The notes beneath the pieces are model-generated. The model worked only from the letters and a program-made list of their open reading frames with translations, ran no database searches and had not been told where the DNA came from. From Neonectria sp. B-13 (lineage: Eukaryota; Ascomycota; Sordariomycetes; Hypocreales; Nectriaceae), in NCBI GenBank assembly GCA_002682825.1, contig NOKP01000009.1:1116001-1180000 (forward strand): DNA of 64,000 nucleotides, in the 5' to 3' direction. Each line of letters begins with the position of its first letter. The stretch's first letter is position 1. The position numbers and the translations under genes were made by a program. Positions 31,667 through 42,581 of the stretch are shown one piece after another.

Positions 31667-33388
31667 CTAGGAACTCCGGTGTCCGTACGGCTCAAACGGG
31701 AATACCACAGCCACGCCTGCCATGGCAATGAAAAGAGCCGCGCAGATGTACAGCGGAGCCGGGGTATTGGTATCAGCTTCTGTCGCGACAATGGCCGAAA
31801 CAATACCCATCACTCGGTTGCAGGCCACCGCGATACCGTTGCCGGTGGCACGATGGGCGCTGGGGAGCACCTCGGGTGTGTATGCGTACAGAGTTCCGTA
31901 GTAGATGTTGATAAAAAAGGCGATCAGGCAGGTAAAGGCTATGTCTTGGGCAGATGTCTTGACGGCGGTGTACGCGAAGAAGAAGGCCATGGTGATGAGG
32001 GCGCCGATGGCCATGGTGTATTTGCGGCCAAGCTTCGTGTTGCACATAATACCTGCGACGATGGGCCCTGGAATTCCGCTGATGTTGGTCAGAGTGTAGT
32101 TGCGCCATGTCTCGAATACTGTGCGGTCAAAGATCCTGCCGTTGTTTGCCAGGTAAGTGCTAAAGAGGGTCAATATCAAACATCCTGAATATTGCAACGA
32201 GTAAGTTAAGTCGAAGAAACTCACGGTAAGAAAACGTAGAACAGAGGGTACGCAAGTCCAATCAGTGTCCACGACAGGAAAATGAGTGTTGTCGACCTGG
32301 TCATCGACTTGTTTGAAAAGAGACCTCGAAAATGAACCAAGGTCTCACCGACGGAGAATCGGTTCTTGCTGTGGGCAGATTTAATGGTGCCGCAAGCCTC
32401 GAGCTTTTCCAGTGTCAGGGAACAAGGACGGTTGTACTTGGTGGCCAGGTATTGGAGCGTCTCGATCAGCTGAGCCTCGTCGCCAACGCCCAAGAGGTAC
32501 TTTGGAGTCTCGCGCAGCCGCACAACCGTGATGCGGAGCACAGACATGACGAACACAACAGCGCCGCCAGTGAACATGACGTATCGCCATCCCCAGTTGT
32601 TCTCCCTGGTGCACGTCTCAACATCGGCGCAGTTCCACTTCTCGGGGACCATGAATCCCCAGGCAATAAATCCCGTCACCGCCTGGCCGATACCCCACCA
32701 GCATGCGAGAAGGGTCAGCAGCCACTGCTTGTTGCTGGGGAGGTACTCGAGGAAGACGGCCGTGTCCATGATGAGGTTGCCGCCGGCTCCGAAGCTGAGC
32801 AGCGAGACGAAGAAGCCGAGAGAGGCCCAGCTCGGCATGGCGCCGGCGATGATGCAGCTTCCGGAGCAGATGAAGAGGGAGATGTTAAAGGCGTGCTTGC
32901 GGCCGATGATGTCGGCGCTCAAGCCCCAGAATAGGGCTCCAAATAGCATGCCGACGTATGTTGCGATGGTCAGGCCGTTTGCATAGCCGTTTGCGCCGAA
33001 CTCGGTGAAGGCTTGTTTGGCGATGATGGATTGGAAGAGAGTAATCATAGAATCCACCGCGTACCTTGAGAATCATCAGCAATTGCGACCCAAGTAAAGG
33101 TTCATCGCTCCTCACCCAAAGCCATTAAGGAAGAAGAGCTTGCCATGGTAGGGAGTCCAACCAATCTCGTCAATAGCCTAGACTCCACGATTAGATCAGC
33201 GACGTGCTTGGGCTGGAGTTGCTTACGTTGTTGACAAGGTGCATCTTTAGGTTCAGCGCCGGGTCAACATCCTGCAGGTCAAGGATATCCTGGCTGCCAA
33301 TAGCAACAGAGTAATCAGGACTGCCAGGGTCTAGATCCTCGCTATCCCGCTCCAGCTGTGCTGTGTTCTTTATGTTTCCAGAAGCCAT
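31667..33388 (-). CDS. SV2-like MFS transporter (copy 2)
   Basis: A 518-residue transporter in four exons (introns 33178-33226, 33065-33115 and 32160-32224). The N-terminal tail ends in MHLVNN, joined to AIDEIGWTPYHGKLFFLNGFG and then YAVDSMITL. Visible marks are WGLSADIIGRKHAFN (motif A), FGAGGNLIMDTAVFLEYLP and GTLYAYTPEVLPSAHRATGNGIA. It matches the MFS protein encoded at 27540 over its whole length. The first intron is at the same place, but introns 2 and 3 are absent from the other copy, and this gene lacks that copy's last intron. Expected in the plasma or an internal membrane. The substrate is unknown. The spliced frame is clean throughout, so it looks functional. Confidence 0.87.
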
Positions 33389-36237
33389 ATCTGCCAGAGC
33401 TTGGAGTGACCTGTTGTTGATGTTTATGTCGGAATTCGGAGCTGATGAAATAAAATAAAATAAAAGACTTTTATATCTACACGGCCAATACTAAGAGCGG
33501 AGATGAGGCCATAAAGAGATGGTTATCGTGGACGTCAAATTGGGTACATGGTGGCGACAGCCGTGACTGGTCAGCCAAGAAACGTGGTCGCAGGCCGTAA
33601 GATGAGAGGCAGAACTCAAGCAAAAGCTACTTGGCAACGAAATAATCTCCATCGCACACTAAACCTTTCAAGGAAAACGCTTGGCTAGCACTGGCGAAGT
33701 GACACGTGCTGAACGGTTGAACTATAATGCTACGTTGATTTGCAGATTGAGTGCGCTTCTTTTTTGTCACCCACAACCACTCATTGGTTGCTCATTCCTA
33801 TAAAGACAACCAGTACAAGCCGCATACTGTGCTGCTCGAGCGTCTGCTCCTAGCCGGACGACTCGTAGCCTTCGAGCCGCATCTTAATGACGTGCCTCAC
33901 TAGCTGGCATTGCAGCTTTCAGATCCGCATTCGCTGCAACTCGGCGAACGATGCGAAATCGCCTTTCATCACCGGTTGGCGAAGCTCTGGCGGTTTTCTC
34001 ACGCTTCATTCATAGTGCGTCGAATGCCGCCTGGAGGTAGCGAGCCTTGAGTTTTATTTCTGTGATTAGGCTATTGCGGTGATGACCTATGACCCAGTCA
34101 CAGGGCTGGTCCCGATCAAAATGTTTCCGTATTGCATTCAGCCCTTGGCCATGTCCAACTGGCGGTGTCTGGTTGACTCCTGGCTCTGCTGGAGGAGTCG
34201 GAGCGCGGCTGCATACACTTCTGGGAGAATCGCTGCGCTGTTGAGGCTGGTTGCTATCTACGCGGCGGGACTCTGCAAACAAACGGACATCAGAAAGGCT
34301 GGTTGCGCGGGACCGGAAGCTGGCTGAACCATCGTCATTTTCCTTGGATAATGATGAAATGTATCGTCGGAAGCGAGAGGATTGTATGAAGACGACTAGG
34401 TTGCTTACCAGCCTTAGTTATTGGTGTAAGGCCACCCGTCTTTTCGATATCCTCGTAAGAGCTCATGCTTGTAGAGGTACGACCTTCCGCAGCTTCAACT
34501 GAGGAAATCCGATCATATCCTGATCTTTAGAAAGTGACGGTCAATTGATGTAATAGACTGTTGGTGCCAGTGACTCGGTGGTTACAGCCTGACTGGGCAG
34601 GGCGGCCTCCCACATGTAACACTCTCGGCATGCGCAGGCTGTAGTCGGGTCGGTACGTGGATCCAGTTAATTGGAGGATAAGGAGTGTAGGGATGGTTTC
34701 TTTGGCCCCAAATGGTATTTCGACTGCAGCTGGAAGGATCAGCTTCTGGTGGTGGCTGGCTGGCTGGGTGTCTACTTCTGCCGCCGGTTGGCCGAGTTCC
34801 CGATGCCAAGGTAGCCTCGTTTTGAAGTCGACACGTTTTCCTCGGTTGCTTACGAATACAAGGTAAACGTGTGGAACTGTCTGGCCCGGTCATATAACGG
34901 CTGCAATTCCTTCGTCGGAGTCTAACTTCTTTTTAAAAGATGCAGAGACGCTTACTGTCCGTCCAATCAAGAACACCGAACACGAAGAAGAGAAAGCCAT
35001 CATTAGACACACACACTCTCATACACACACACATATATATATATCTAGTTATATTGAGCGAATGATCCTTAGGAGTTTAAATATTATTATCAGAGTGCTT
35101 AGAGTATTACTAGAGTGTATTCTTATAAAATATGTCAGTTTAAGATCCATATAAACACGCGGTCTCTCCTATCTTCAGAGCCTCTAATTCTCTTTAAATT
35201 AAATATAGCCTGAGCCTTTTAATAGTACGATATTATATCGGTGGTTTCTAATATGTAGGATGCAATACCGGCAGGGATGACAGCCCTCAACAGTTCCTGT
35301 TGAAAGCAATAACCAGCCTAGCCAGTGGGAAGTCGTGGAGTCCTTGTACTGAACTGTGACTGTCACAAACTAACTTGAACTTTTTGAAGATATTAATAAT
35401 TGGACAATGGGATGAGATTAATGTGAACAATTTTCATATGCAGGTAGTATACGAAACATTTAGCTGTATCCAAGTCTCATCAGAACTAATGCACATACCC
35501 GCATCCACGCGTTTCACAAGGAACCACCCCGGCCTAGCTGCCACCAGTGGCTGGACCTCAAGGTTCTCGGATAGATCCAAATTTCTTGACGTTCGTATAT
35601 TTAGGAGTCTCTTCGCTTTTTGAAAATGTCAATACCCCCTCTATTTTCATCCAGAGGCTCACAGTATGAGAGGGAATTGAGGCATTTAGCAGCACAGTGA
35701 GGCAGCCTCGAGCCTTGACAATCGCTACCACCGCAATACTGAGACCTTCTCAGCTTGGCGGAGTTTTCTTTCTTGCCAGCATCCGAAATGCTGCCTCCGA
35801 CTTGAAGCAACGCCGTCGACGTGGAAAGATGAAGTCATCTGCGATTCTATCACTTCAGATCTGGTGACGATACCTTCAGCCGACGGCCAAACTCCTCGCA
35901 GCTACACCTCCCGAGGTTCCGAAGACTATGTCCGGTGCTCCGACTCTCTCTCGACCAACTGCCGTGCTCGGGTCCTTGGATCCTCTCCCCCTGTCGAGAT
36001 GACGGGGTAAATCGTGATCAGATGGACAAGATGGGTCAATCATCAACAAGACCCCGCTGCTCATCGAGCCCCGCATCGCATCGGCCAAACTATCGGTAAA
36101 ATCCAAGCGACGCGGCAACGCCAACGGCAACACCCCTCTTTGCTGACCACTCGCCTTGTCATCAAAACACCATCTGTGGGTATTCACACGGAAAATCCGC
36201 ATCGCAGAATATTAATATCGTCAACTTCATCGCCATC
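33389..36237. other. 2.8 kb gene-poor region
   Basis: No domain-bearing frame recognised. A 90-codon minus-strand frame at 34010-34282 is Pro/Ser-rich and unsupported. A dinucleotide microsatellite (about 35007-35046) and an AT-rich stretch (to about 35260) lie in the middle; the last kilobase is the promoter region of the MetE-like gene. Confidence 0.5.
35007..35046. repeat. CA/TA microsatellite
   Basis: Interrupted (AC)n followed by (AT)n, leading into about 200 bases of AT-rich sequence. Confidence 0.75.
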
Positions 36238-37558
36238 ATGTCCACCACCGCCGCTCCCTTCCGGGCCGAGCACATGGGCTCCCTGCTGCGGCCGCAACAG
36301 CTCCTCGACGTCAGAGAGCTGATCCGCGAGAAGGGCGTGTCCCCCGAGGACGCCGGACTGCCCGAGGTCGAGAAGAAGGCCGTGGCTGATGTCGTCAAGC
36401 TGCAGCGCGATCTGGGCTTCAAGGCCGTCACCAGCGGCGAGTACAACCGCACCCGCTTCTGGGGCCTCATGTGGGATGAGTTCCAGGGCACTACCCGACT
36501 CCAGGACGCCGACGCCAGCCTTTTCCGCCTGTATCACCCGGATGTCGTGAGCTTGATTGAGAAGGATCGTCAGGTCATGCCCGGCGACTCTGTCATCGCG
36601 GGCGGCAAGCTGTCTCACAGCCCCGAGAAGTCTGTGTCTAACCTCCACGAGCTTCGTCTGGTCCAGCAATCCGTGCCCAAGGAGGACTGGGGAGCAATCA
36701 AGCTCACCATGATTACTCCTGCATGGTTCCACCAGAGATACAGCCAGGGCAAGGCTTACACGCCAGAGGCCTACGCCAACGATGCCGAGTACTTCAAGGA
36801 TGTCGCAAAGGTGTACCAGGCCGAGTTGGATCAGCTCTACAAGGCGGGTCTGCGCAACGTTCAATTCGATGACCCCGGAATGGCCTGTAAGTGACTCTGT
36901 TAAAATCCCTTTCAACACAAAATGCTGATTACTTTTATCAGACTTTTGTTCTCAGAAGTTCCGGGACGGCTGGGCTGCCGACTCCAACAACATTGGTTCT
37001 GTTGATGACCTTCTCGATGCCTATATCGCTCTGTACAACGATTCCATTTCCAAGTGCCCCCCGGACATGCACACCGGAATCCACCTTTGCCGTGGCAACT
37101 TTGTAAGTACGGCCGACCCTGCTATAAATATCCGATATCTAATGATGTAGATCGGCGGCCGCCACTTCGCCGAGGGATCATATGACATCATCGCCGAGAA
37201 GCTGTTCAAGAACCTCAACGTCAACACCTTCTACCTCGAGTACGACAACGAGCGCTCCGGCGGCTTCGAGCCCCTGCAGTACCTGCCCAAGAACAAGTTC
37301 GTCGTAGTCGGTGTTATCAGCACCAAGCTGCCCCAAATCGAGGACAAGGAAGAAATGAAGAAGCGTGTGCTCAACGCTGCCGAGTGGGTGGCCAAGGGAA
37401 CCGGTGAGAGCCGAGAAGAGGTTCTTAAGAGGGTGTGCGTTAGCCCCCAGTGTGGCTTCAGCACTCACGAGACTGGATACCCCCTGGGACTAGACGAGGA
37501 GAAGGCCAAGCTTTCTCTTGTCAGGGAGATCGCTGATGAGATCTGGGGCGAGCCTTGA
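36238..37558 (+). CDS. MetE C-terminal-like (cobalamin-independent methionine synthase II family) protein
   Basis: A 405-residue single-domain TIM-barrel protein in three exons (introns 36887-36941 and 37103-37150). It corresponds only to the catalytic half of cobalamin-independent methionine synthase. The zinc-site residues of the family are recognisable: His and Cys in GIHLCRGN, Glu in YLEYDNERSG and Cys in VSPQCGFSTH. The N terminus (RAEHMGSLLRPQQL) and RFWGLMWDEF fit the small fungal and bacterial MetE-like proteins that act on thiol or methyl donors other than the classical folate substrate. Its true reaction is unknown; the full-length methionine synthase of fungi is about 760 residues, so this is not that enzyme. 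The ATG is in ATCATGTCC context. Confidence 0.85.
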
Positions 37559-37914
37559 TTGTCTATAATTAAGTGAGCCGCAAGTTTTGTAATGTTGAAT
37601 GTTGGACGATTTGCCTTTGAACTACCCTCGTTTTAGGTAATGAGTTTGAGCCGGGTTGTTGGTAGATATGGATTGACATTGTGAAAACACTCCAGTCTCT
37701 GATAGTTACATCGAACTTGGTGATGAGCGGTAAACACATCCGCCTTCACTATTAATCCTTGGGTGAGCAAATAATCATAGTATCGAATTGGCAAGTCAGT
37801 TAAAGACAATGGGAAGCGGTAAAAGTAGCCAAGCCTTATTTGATATATGTGTGGAATTAGCAAAAAATGCAAAAAAAAATATTCAATAACCTGTGTTTCA
37901 CAGGTGGCTGGATC
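37559..37914. other. Spacer between MetE-like gene and tRNA-Asp
   Basis: 3' region of the MetE-like gene and 3' flank of the tRNA. Includes a poly-A run near 37871-37879 that on the minus strand is a T-run about 35 bases after the tRNA, beyond where a Pol III terminator would be expected. Confidence 0.45.
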
Positions 37915-37985
37915 TCTCCCGCCGGGAATTGAACCCGGGTCTCGAGCGTGACAAGCTCGCATACTGACCACTATACTACGGAAGA
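37915..37985 (-). tRNA. tRNA-Asp (GTC)
   Basis: A 71-nt cloverleaf reads on the minus strand. The acceptor arm pairs TCTTCCG with CGGGAGA with one G-T wobble. The D arm contains TAGTATAGTGGTCAGTA, and the anticodon stem CGAGC/GCTCG encloses loop TTGTCAC with anticodon GTC. The T arm is CCGGG-TTCAATT-CCCGG. There is no intron. Confidence 0.96.
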
Positions 37986-39330
37986 TGTCAGGCGTTTTGC
38001 GCCCGTGTAGGTGGATCAGCTCCTTGATGTGGTGGAGGAGAATTATTGAGGGATATATTCCTAGTCCGCTGAGAGTGGAGTTGCTTATGTCTTTTTCTTA
38101 TCGGCCCTTGACCCAACTCTGGGCTTCGGCTGACTCAGGCCTCCTCCGTTTTCCTATTTATGCTTTGTCCAAATAATCTTCTAATCCAGAAATAGTGAAG
38201 ATGGAAATACGCAAGAGAAGACAAATGGCTGGCACTTACGTCATTACGTTGAGCCCAGCAACCGGCGAACCGTGTGGCAGTGCTCTGAGAGCATCCCTCT
38301 AACGGAACAATTATTCTTACCAGAAGTGAGCGTCAGATCTCGGGGTCAAGTCCAATGGTCTTTTCAATTTCCACACCACTAAGAAGGCTTTTAACAAGTC
38401 AACAAATTTCAAGACAGCCATGGAGTAGATTTTCAGTTTAAATATCACCCTTTCGACTTATTGAAGAGCCTCTACAACGGCAATTGTCGAACGGTTTATG
38501 TTCGAAAGTTGGTAAACTCTACCGGAAACAGCCTGGACGATATCTCTACTCGTATTATTTAGACGTCACTTAAATCACGGCAGATATTGCTCAATAACCC
38601 CCTGAGCTAGGGCATTTGGCACAGTCTAAGCGACGTCTCAGATCCAACTCGAGGTTTTCAGTCCTTAATGATCCGAGAAAGACAAAGCCCCTCGTTAGGT
38701 AATGGTTGTTTACTCTCCGTTGGTTGACTAAACAAGAAGCAGCACAAGCTTGAGGCCGGTGAGGTTGTGGATGCAGTGACGATACCAAATAGATGCGCAA
38801 GGTTATCAAGAGCTAACTTGGCAATTAAGAGTCCATTCAGTCCACTGTTGCGCCTGTAGCACTAGATGATAACCAGCCATCTCGATGCGGTGCTGGAACG
38901 GAACATCCAAAAAGGGGTACCTTTTAGGGGATTCTTTTTCTCGGCCTTTGGAGAGATTGACTGCCTAATTCCACCATCATTATATCTAAGCTCACCGTAG
39001 AAGAATGCGAAACAAGCTTCCTAGCAGTATAAAGTGCTGCTTCTCTTTCATCCAGAAAAAGAAATTCTGCGAGGTGGCATCTATGAACCAGTTCTTGACG
39101 GAAAATTCACCGAAAAGATATTAAGAGCCTAGTAGGGTAGAAACATGTTTTCAAGGCAATTGAAAATCGGCTGGGGTGAAAATTGGATTACAAAGGGGAG
39201 GATATGAGGGCCGCCCGAGGCATGGCTTCTAAGCCAAAGGGATAAACCGGGAATCCCCAAGACGAACGATGAATGAATTTCCTATCACGACATTCATGTG
39301 AATACCATCTTTGTTGATATTCCTCTGCTA
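37986..39330. other. 1.3 kb region without a recognisable gene
   Basis: AT-leaning sequence between the tRNA and the GH43 3' end. No frame with a recognisable domain and no repeat ends seen. Confidence 0.5.
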
Positions 39331-41243
39331 TCAAACCTCATGCTCTTCCATCTCAATATCCGTAAAGTCCGCCGGATCAAGCACCGGCTCCCCCTTTCCG
39401 AACGAGTAAACCCCAAACGTGACGCCCGTAAAAGCACCGCCAATCGGCGGCGCAACTGTCAGATCTTCGGCCTGCACATGCAGTGGCAGCGAAGTCCCCC
39501 CTGCTAAGATCGAAAGCCCGTACGAACTCGGAGCCGCGTGGATTTCGAACTCGACGCGGTCCCCGACTAGTTCGATGTCCAGGAGTCGGCTCAGCATACA
39601 AGGCCTGTTCACCTCGCTTTTCACTTCTCCGCTTTCACTACGGACAATATGTACCTCCTTGTTAGGCTTCCCTGGCTCTCGAAAGACGGCCTTTCTTACG
39701 ATGTTGCCGTCATCATCCTCTGCAGCAACGATGCCCACCGCTGCGTAGGAGAACTGATTCCACCATACCACCACACCAGCTTCATAGCCGCGAGCGGTGG
39801 GGTTGAAATCCATCTTTGCGGAGAATCGCTGGCTGTACGTGGTCTGCTTCCTCAGGAGCATGGCAGGGGCCTCGGGGCTAGAGAGGTCGTAACAGTTTCC
39901 AAACAGTCGCAAGAAGCCGGGCCTTTCTGTTAGGCTGAAGGACTGCTTAAGAGGGGTGTCTGGGTCTGTTAGACAAGTTTTGAGCTTGTAAGGGGTCTCT
40001 TACTCTTTTGATACCATCCCAGTTCGAGGGACTCTTTGGATAGATCAGCTCGCCAAACTTGGGGGCTAACTTTCTCCACAGAGGCCAAAGACGATCTTCC
40101 CGTGGTCTCCAGGGTAATGTTCTTTCCGTCATTAAATACCGGCCAGTCTTCGTGCCACTCAACTGTTACTAAGAATGTTTCACGACCTAGCAATGTTAGC
40201 TTAGCATAGTAATATCTGGAAGCCAGCGTATTTACCAAGTTGTGGTTCCAAGAAAGCTCCCCCGTGTTTCACGGGTCGCACTCCCAGAAAGACAGCCCAC
40301 CACTGCCCATCTCCATCCTCAAAAACATCAGCGTGGCCGGTCCGCTGAACCTCCTCGTCAGGTCCGTTGTACCAGAGCGGCTTTCCTTGGGATTCCCAGG
40401 GACCATACGGGCCTTGGTGGCTTCGGAGGACCCATTCCTGGTGTCCGGCTTCGGTGCCTCCCTCGGCGGTGAAGAGGTAGTAGTAGTCTCCGCGTTTGAT
40501 AATGTGCGAGCCTTCTGCGAGTCCCCCCGGAGATTGACGGATTACCCGAGGAGCGGTAAGCGTTCTTCCGGTTGGTACGTCGATTTCTGAGATGTGAATG
40601 GCGAAATCCTTGACTTTGGAGTCGGGGGAGCGCCATGCCAATCTCATGGTTGTCGAAAGATATGCCTTTCCGTCATCGTCCCAGAATAGCTAAGAGGCGT
40701 GAGTTCCCAGCCTGTAAATCAGGAGAAATTCTTACATCTTGATCGAATCCAGGGTTATCAAAGTACACTGGATCAGACCATGCATTCTCATCCCAGATGT
40801 TGTCAGTCCAGACGTAAAATCCACGAGGAAATATCCGTTCCTATACGTTCCAATCAGTCTTGCTGGCATTATAATCACTTGTGCAGGGGTTTAAAGCCCA
40901 CGTCAACAGTAGGTCTATATCTCTGGAAAAGACCATTCGCTAGATACCATCGCTTCTCTTGAGGCCGATATCTCAACGTACTAGCCCAGCTTCCGGCCCC
41001 AGGCTCCACTGTGCGCATCTCAATCTGGCTGCGTCGTGTGAGAGCGTGGCCGATGAGTTTCCAGTTGACCAGGTTGGTGGATGTGTAGACTGCGCATCCT
41101 GGAAAGAGCTCGAATGTCGATGTACTGAGGAAGTAGGTCGTAGGAGCCGTGTCTGAGGCCGGTACGACACAGACGGTTGGGTCAGGGTTGAAGCCTCGGA
41201 TCACCGGGTTCCTGAAGGTCACAGTGGAGGTTTCGGTCGTCAT
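39331..41243 (-). CDS. Glycoside hydrolase family 43 (beta-xylosidase / arabinofuranosidase type)
   Basis: A 570-residue glycosidase in five exons (introns 40841-40901, 40690-40735, 40187-40235 and 39960-40003). The N-terminal five-bladed propeller opens with NPVIRGFNPDPTV, whose Asp is the usual general base, and contains FPRGFYVWTDNIW, LFWDDDG and AEGSHIIKRGDYYYLF, whose Glu is the likely acid. The C-terminal 200 residues look like the concanavalin-type beta-sandwich common in GH43 xylosidases. No signal peptide is visible, so it may act inside the cell on imported xylo-oligosaccharides. The first intron uses the unusual donor GTGGGC, chosen because it restores RPTVD-ERIFPRG. In the last intron two acceptors 6 nt apart both keep the frame; the downstream one was used because the branch site suits it. 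Confidence 0.88.
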
Positions 41244-42581
41244 ATCTGAGGGATTGTATTTTAGACGAGTTAAAATATCAAAATATGTCAGTCCCGAGTA
41301 TCAAGACTGAAAGGTTGGTTTGTCGTTCGTTTTATGCTTCGATTCGGTTGTTTGTACGAGTCCCGGCCGAGATCAGTTCACTCAGCCGAGCGGGGTTGAC
41401 GGGTTGTTTTTCCATCAATGGGATGGCCGAACCTAGCAAACTAACCCCAGGATTACAGCAGTTGATTATAACGTGACATGGAACACAGTTTAAATTAATC
41501 TGCAGGCATCCCTGTGGTATGCCCCAGACTGTTCTGTGCTCACGCTTAGACATTCAATAGACAGTTGGTGTTTGGAAGTCCCCTTTACTAAACCTCTGAC
41601 CTGAGTCGGATAACTGCAGTTAACCCAGCGATAAAATAAATAAAGAGAAATATGACGTACAAGGCTGCGCCTAGTGAAGTAGCACCTGACATGTTAGACT
41701 ACGTGTCTCCCGATTTGTATCAACCTCAAGGCGACCATCACCAACTTGAAGAGTTACTCCGTAACGCCCACGCAAGTCTCCACGGCTTAGCGACCAAGCC
41801 ACCTTGACGACCCAACTGCATGGGTTAGGCCGCTGTGGAGTCACAGACAAATCGTTGCGGGGGCTGGTCCGTCAGCTGGGGAAATTGATCACCCCATGTC
41901 CTGGCGACGAGGAGCCGGAACAACGGGCTTTATGAGACAGTTGCGGCGTCGGGAACTACTACGCATCTTCTGTGAGTGAGTCTCTCTCAAGTAAAGGAAA
42001 CAGCTTTTGTCCTCTGTACTAATCTACGCAACCGGTGGCAACGCAGTGAAGCTTCCGCCAAGACCTAGACACACCCTCGAAACCACCGCCTCATCAACAA
42101 CCCTGCAGGGCTACGGATCACAGCCCTGCGCAGGGGCTCAGGTGATCAATCATGACACAAGGCTCGCGAAGCCAAGACGATCCGATCCATAGAATCCCGG
42201 GCCGAGAATATCACACACAAAAATGATCGACAAACCTCGCGCCTCTCGCAGGCCTTGCCGTCTGAGGGATGGTATAAGCAGTAGACCGCCTGCGCGATTA
42301 TGAAATAAAAATAAGAAAATAAAAGGGACGCTTCAGGTCAGGCTCCAGATCGACACGTCTTTTCTCTTGTGGCGCTGATGCCTCATCTGTTTCTTTTGGC
42401 CCCCACGGCTCTTTAACTACGGATGCCTCGTACGAATAACTTAAGCGCTTCCCCTCTTGAAAGTTGAAACGCCAACAAGAATTCTCAACTCATCCAACCC
42501 AGACATCTACGAATACTTACTCACAACATAGCCCTCCTCTTGTCCGCGATCCCCGAAAAAAAAACTGGTGACACAGACATC
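41244..42581. other. Divergent promoter region, GH43 / NACHT gene
   Basis: About 1.3 kb of shared upstream sequence. No gene recognised; an A-rich segment lies near 42300-42330. Confidence 0.5.

Noticed and set aside
23808..33388. Classical secondary-metabolite biosynthetic cluster
   Set aside because: No core synthase, P450 or cluster regulator is present in the window.
34010..34282. 90-codon minus-strand frame, possible fragment of a regulator
   Set aside because: Pro/Ser-rich with no zinc-cluster or bZIP motif; intron-like strings nearby could not be assembled convincingly.
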